Of a DNA stretch of 64,000 nt, positions 63,331 to 64,000 are shown one piece after another. Position numbers and translations under genes: made by a program. How positions within the stretch are numbered: the stretch's first letter is position 1; each line of letters starts with the position of its first letter. The notes beneath the pieces are model-generated. The model did no database searches and was not told the origin of the DNA. It saw only the letters and a list, made by a program, of their open reading frames with translations. Source of the DNA: Rhizoclosmatium globosum (lineage: Eukaryota; Chytridiomycota; Chytridiomycetes; Chytridiales; Chytriomycetaceae); the NCBI GenBank assembly GCA_002104985.1, contig MCGO01000036.1, forward strand, positions 62,001 through 126,000, written 5' to 3'.

Positions 63331-64000
63331 TTATTGCAAATAGTGGTCCTTTGCAATCTCTCTAATGACAGCAGCATTAGCAACTCCAGTTGCATTTACC
63401 ATCTCGCCAAAGATGGTACCCTCGCGTGAAAGCAACAAATGAGGTGGTTCAAACTCGGCAACTCGTCCGTTCTCCAACACAAGAACCTTGTCAAATGCCG
63501 CAATCGTATTTAATCTGTGCGCGACGCTCAACACTGTCGCATCCTTGAAATACGTCTTCATCGATTCTTGGATTCGCAAATCAGACTCGGCATCGACAGA
63601 AGATGTCGCTTCATCCATAATGAGAATCTTGGATTTCTGAAGCAAGACTTTGGCAAGACACAACAACTGACGCTGGCCGGCCGACAAGTTGGTTCCACCC
63701 TCAGTAACAGGAGAATCGAGTTTCCCATTCAATCCAGAAACATACTCCTTCATGCCAACGCATTCCAAAGCATACCAAAGGTCATCGTCCGAATACTTTG
63801 CCAAAACATCGATATTCGAGCGGACAGTTCCGTCAAACAAGGTTGGATTCTGTGGAATCATTTGGATGCTGCTTCGAAGTTTTGTGAGTCCCAAAGTAGA
63901 AATGTCCTGGCCATCAATTAAAATGGATCCCTCGCGAGCTTCAATGAGACGGAAGAAGGAGTCCATCAATGTGGATTTTCCTGAACCGGTACGACCTACG
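63331..64000 (-). CDS. ABCC transporter, canonical NBD2 (gene runs off the window edge)
   Basis: Only the C-terminal domain is visible. It has Walker A GRTGSGKSTL at the window edge, IPQNPTLFDGTVRSN (Q-loop), LSAGQRQLLCLA (signature), ILIMDEATSSVD (Walker B with catalytic Glu) and VLSVAHRLNT (H-loop). All catalytic residues are present, unlike the paralogue directly downstream at 59208-63251, with which it shares the surrounding sequence. The gene continues beyond 64000. Confidence 0.9.
   Translation of the reverse strand, partial: VGRTGSGKSTLMDSFFRLIEAREGSILIDGQDISTLGLTKLRSSIQMIPQNPTLFDGTVRSNIDVLAKYSDDDLWYALECVGMKEYVSGLNGKLDSPVTEGGTNLSAGQRQLLCLAKVLLQKSKILIMDEATSSVDAESDLRIQESMKTYFKDATVLSVAHRLNTIAAFDKVLVLENGRVAEFEPPHLLLSREGTIFGEMVNATGVANAAVIREIAKDHYLQ

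Overview
The window looks like nuclear DNA of a zoosporic (flagellated) fungus, most likely a chytrid. It is gene-dense. Most introns are short GT-AG introns with CTAAC branch points. It carries fungal-type families (DUF1769/UPF0590, a heme-thiolate peroxygenase, bZIP factors) next to TMEM231, a ciliary transition-zone protein that non-flagellated fungi lack. The taxonomic call is an inference from gene content.

Layout. 1-15.4 kb: a duplicated block with three copies of a FunK1-like kinase gene (one apparently intact, two broken), a type II membrane glycosyltransferase-like gene, a CHD1L/ALC1-type remodeler, TMEM231, and a ferric-reductase/NOX-type gene. Between kinase copies 1 and 2 lie fragments of CHD1L and TMEM231. 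15.5-20.8 kb: a canonical ABCC transporter. 21-24.8 kb: an APC-family permease and an unrecognised membrane protein with a partial second copy. 25.3-28.3 kb: a secreted peroxygenase and an alpha-dioxygenase-like heme enzyme, head to head. 28.4-33.2 kb: two divergent bZIP genes and a DUF1769 gene. 33.4-36.5 kb: a coiled-coil protein, CCDC124 and a BAG-domain cochaperone. 36.5-42.7 kb: a tandem array of five rhodopsin-like GPCR genes. 42.7-50.6 kb: an alpha/beta hydrolase, the nucleolar factor NOC3, a CCDC34-like protein and an ELO elongase. 50.7-54.9 kb: two more permeases. 55.1-59.1 kb: ribulose-phosphate epimerase, a histidine phosphatase and a Thg1-like protein. 59.2-64 kb: two ABCC genes, one with both nucleotide-binding domains degenerate.

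The most striking element is inside NOC3. Its 843-nt intron (46196-47038) reads as four intron units joined end to end by AG|GT junctions with no exon between them. Each unit carries one copy of a conserved ~77-nt structured element. The element has box C/D snoRNA features (canonical CTGA boxes, a degenerate C box, terminal stems that differ in sequence between copies but still pair) and a 12-nt antisense match to the conserved GGAACAATTGGA of 18S rRNA just upstream of its last CTGA. This looks like a four-copy intronic snoRNA array, possibly released by recursive splicing, in a ribosome-biogenesis host gene.

Many genes, including single-copy housekeeping ones, contain isolated one-base deletions, often in homopolymers. 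Sequencing or assembly error explains most of these better than gene decay. The gene spans below therefore cover whole loci, and several need frame correction.
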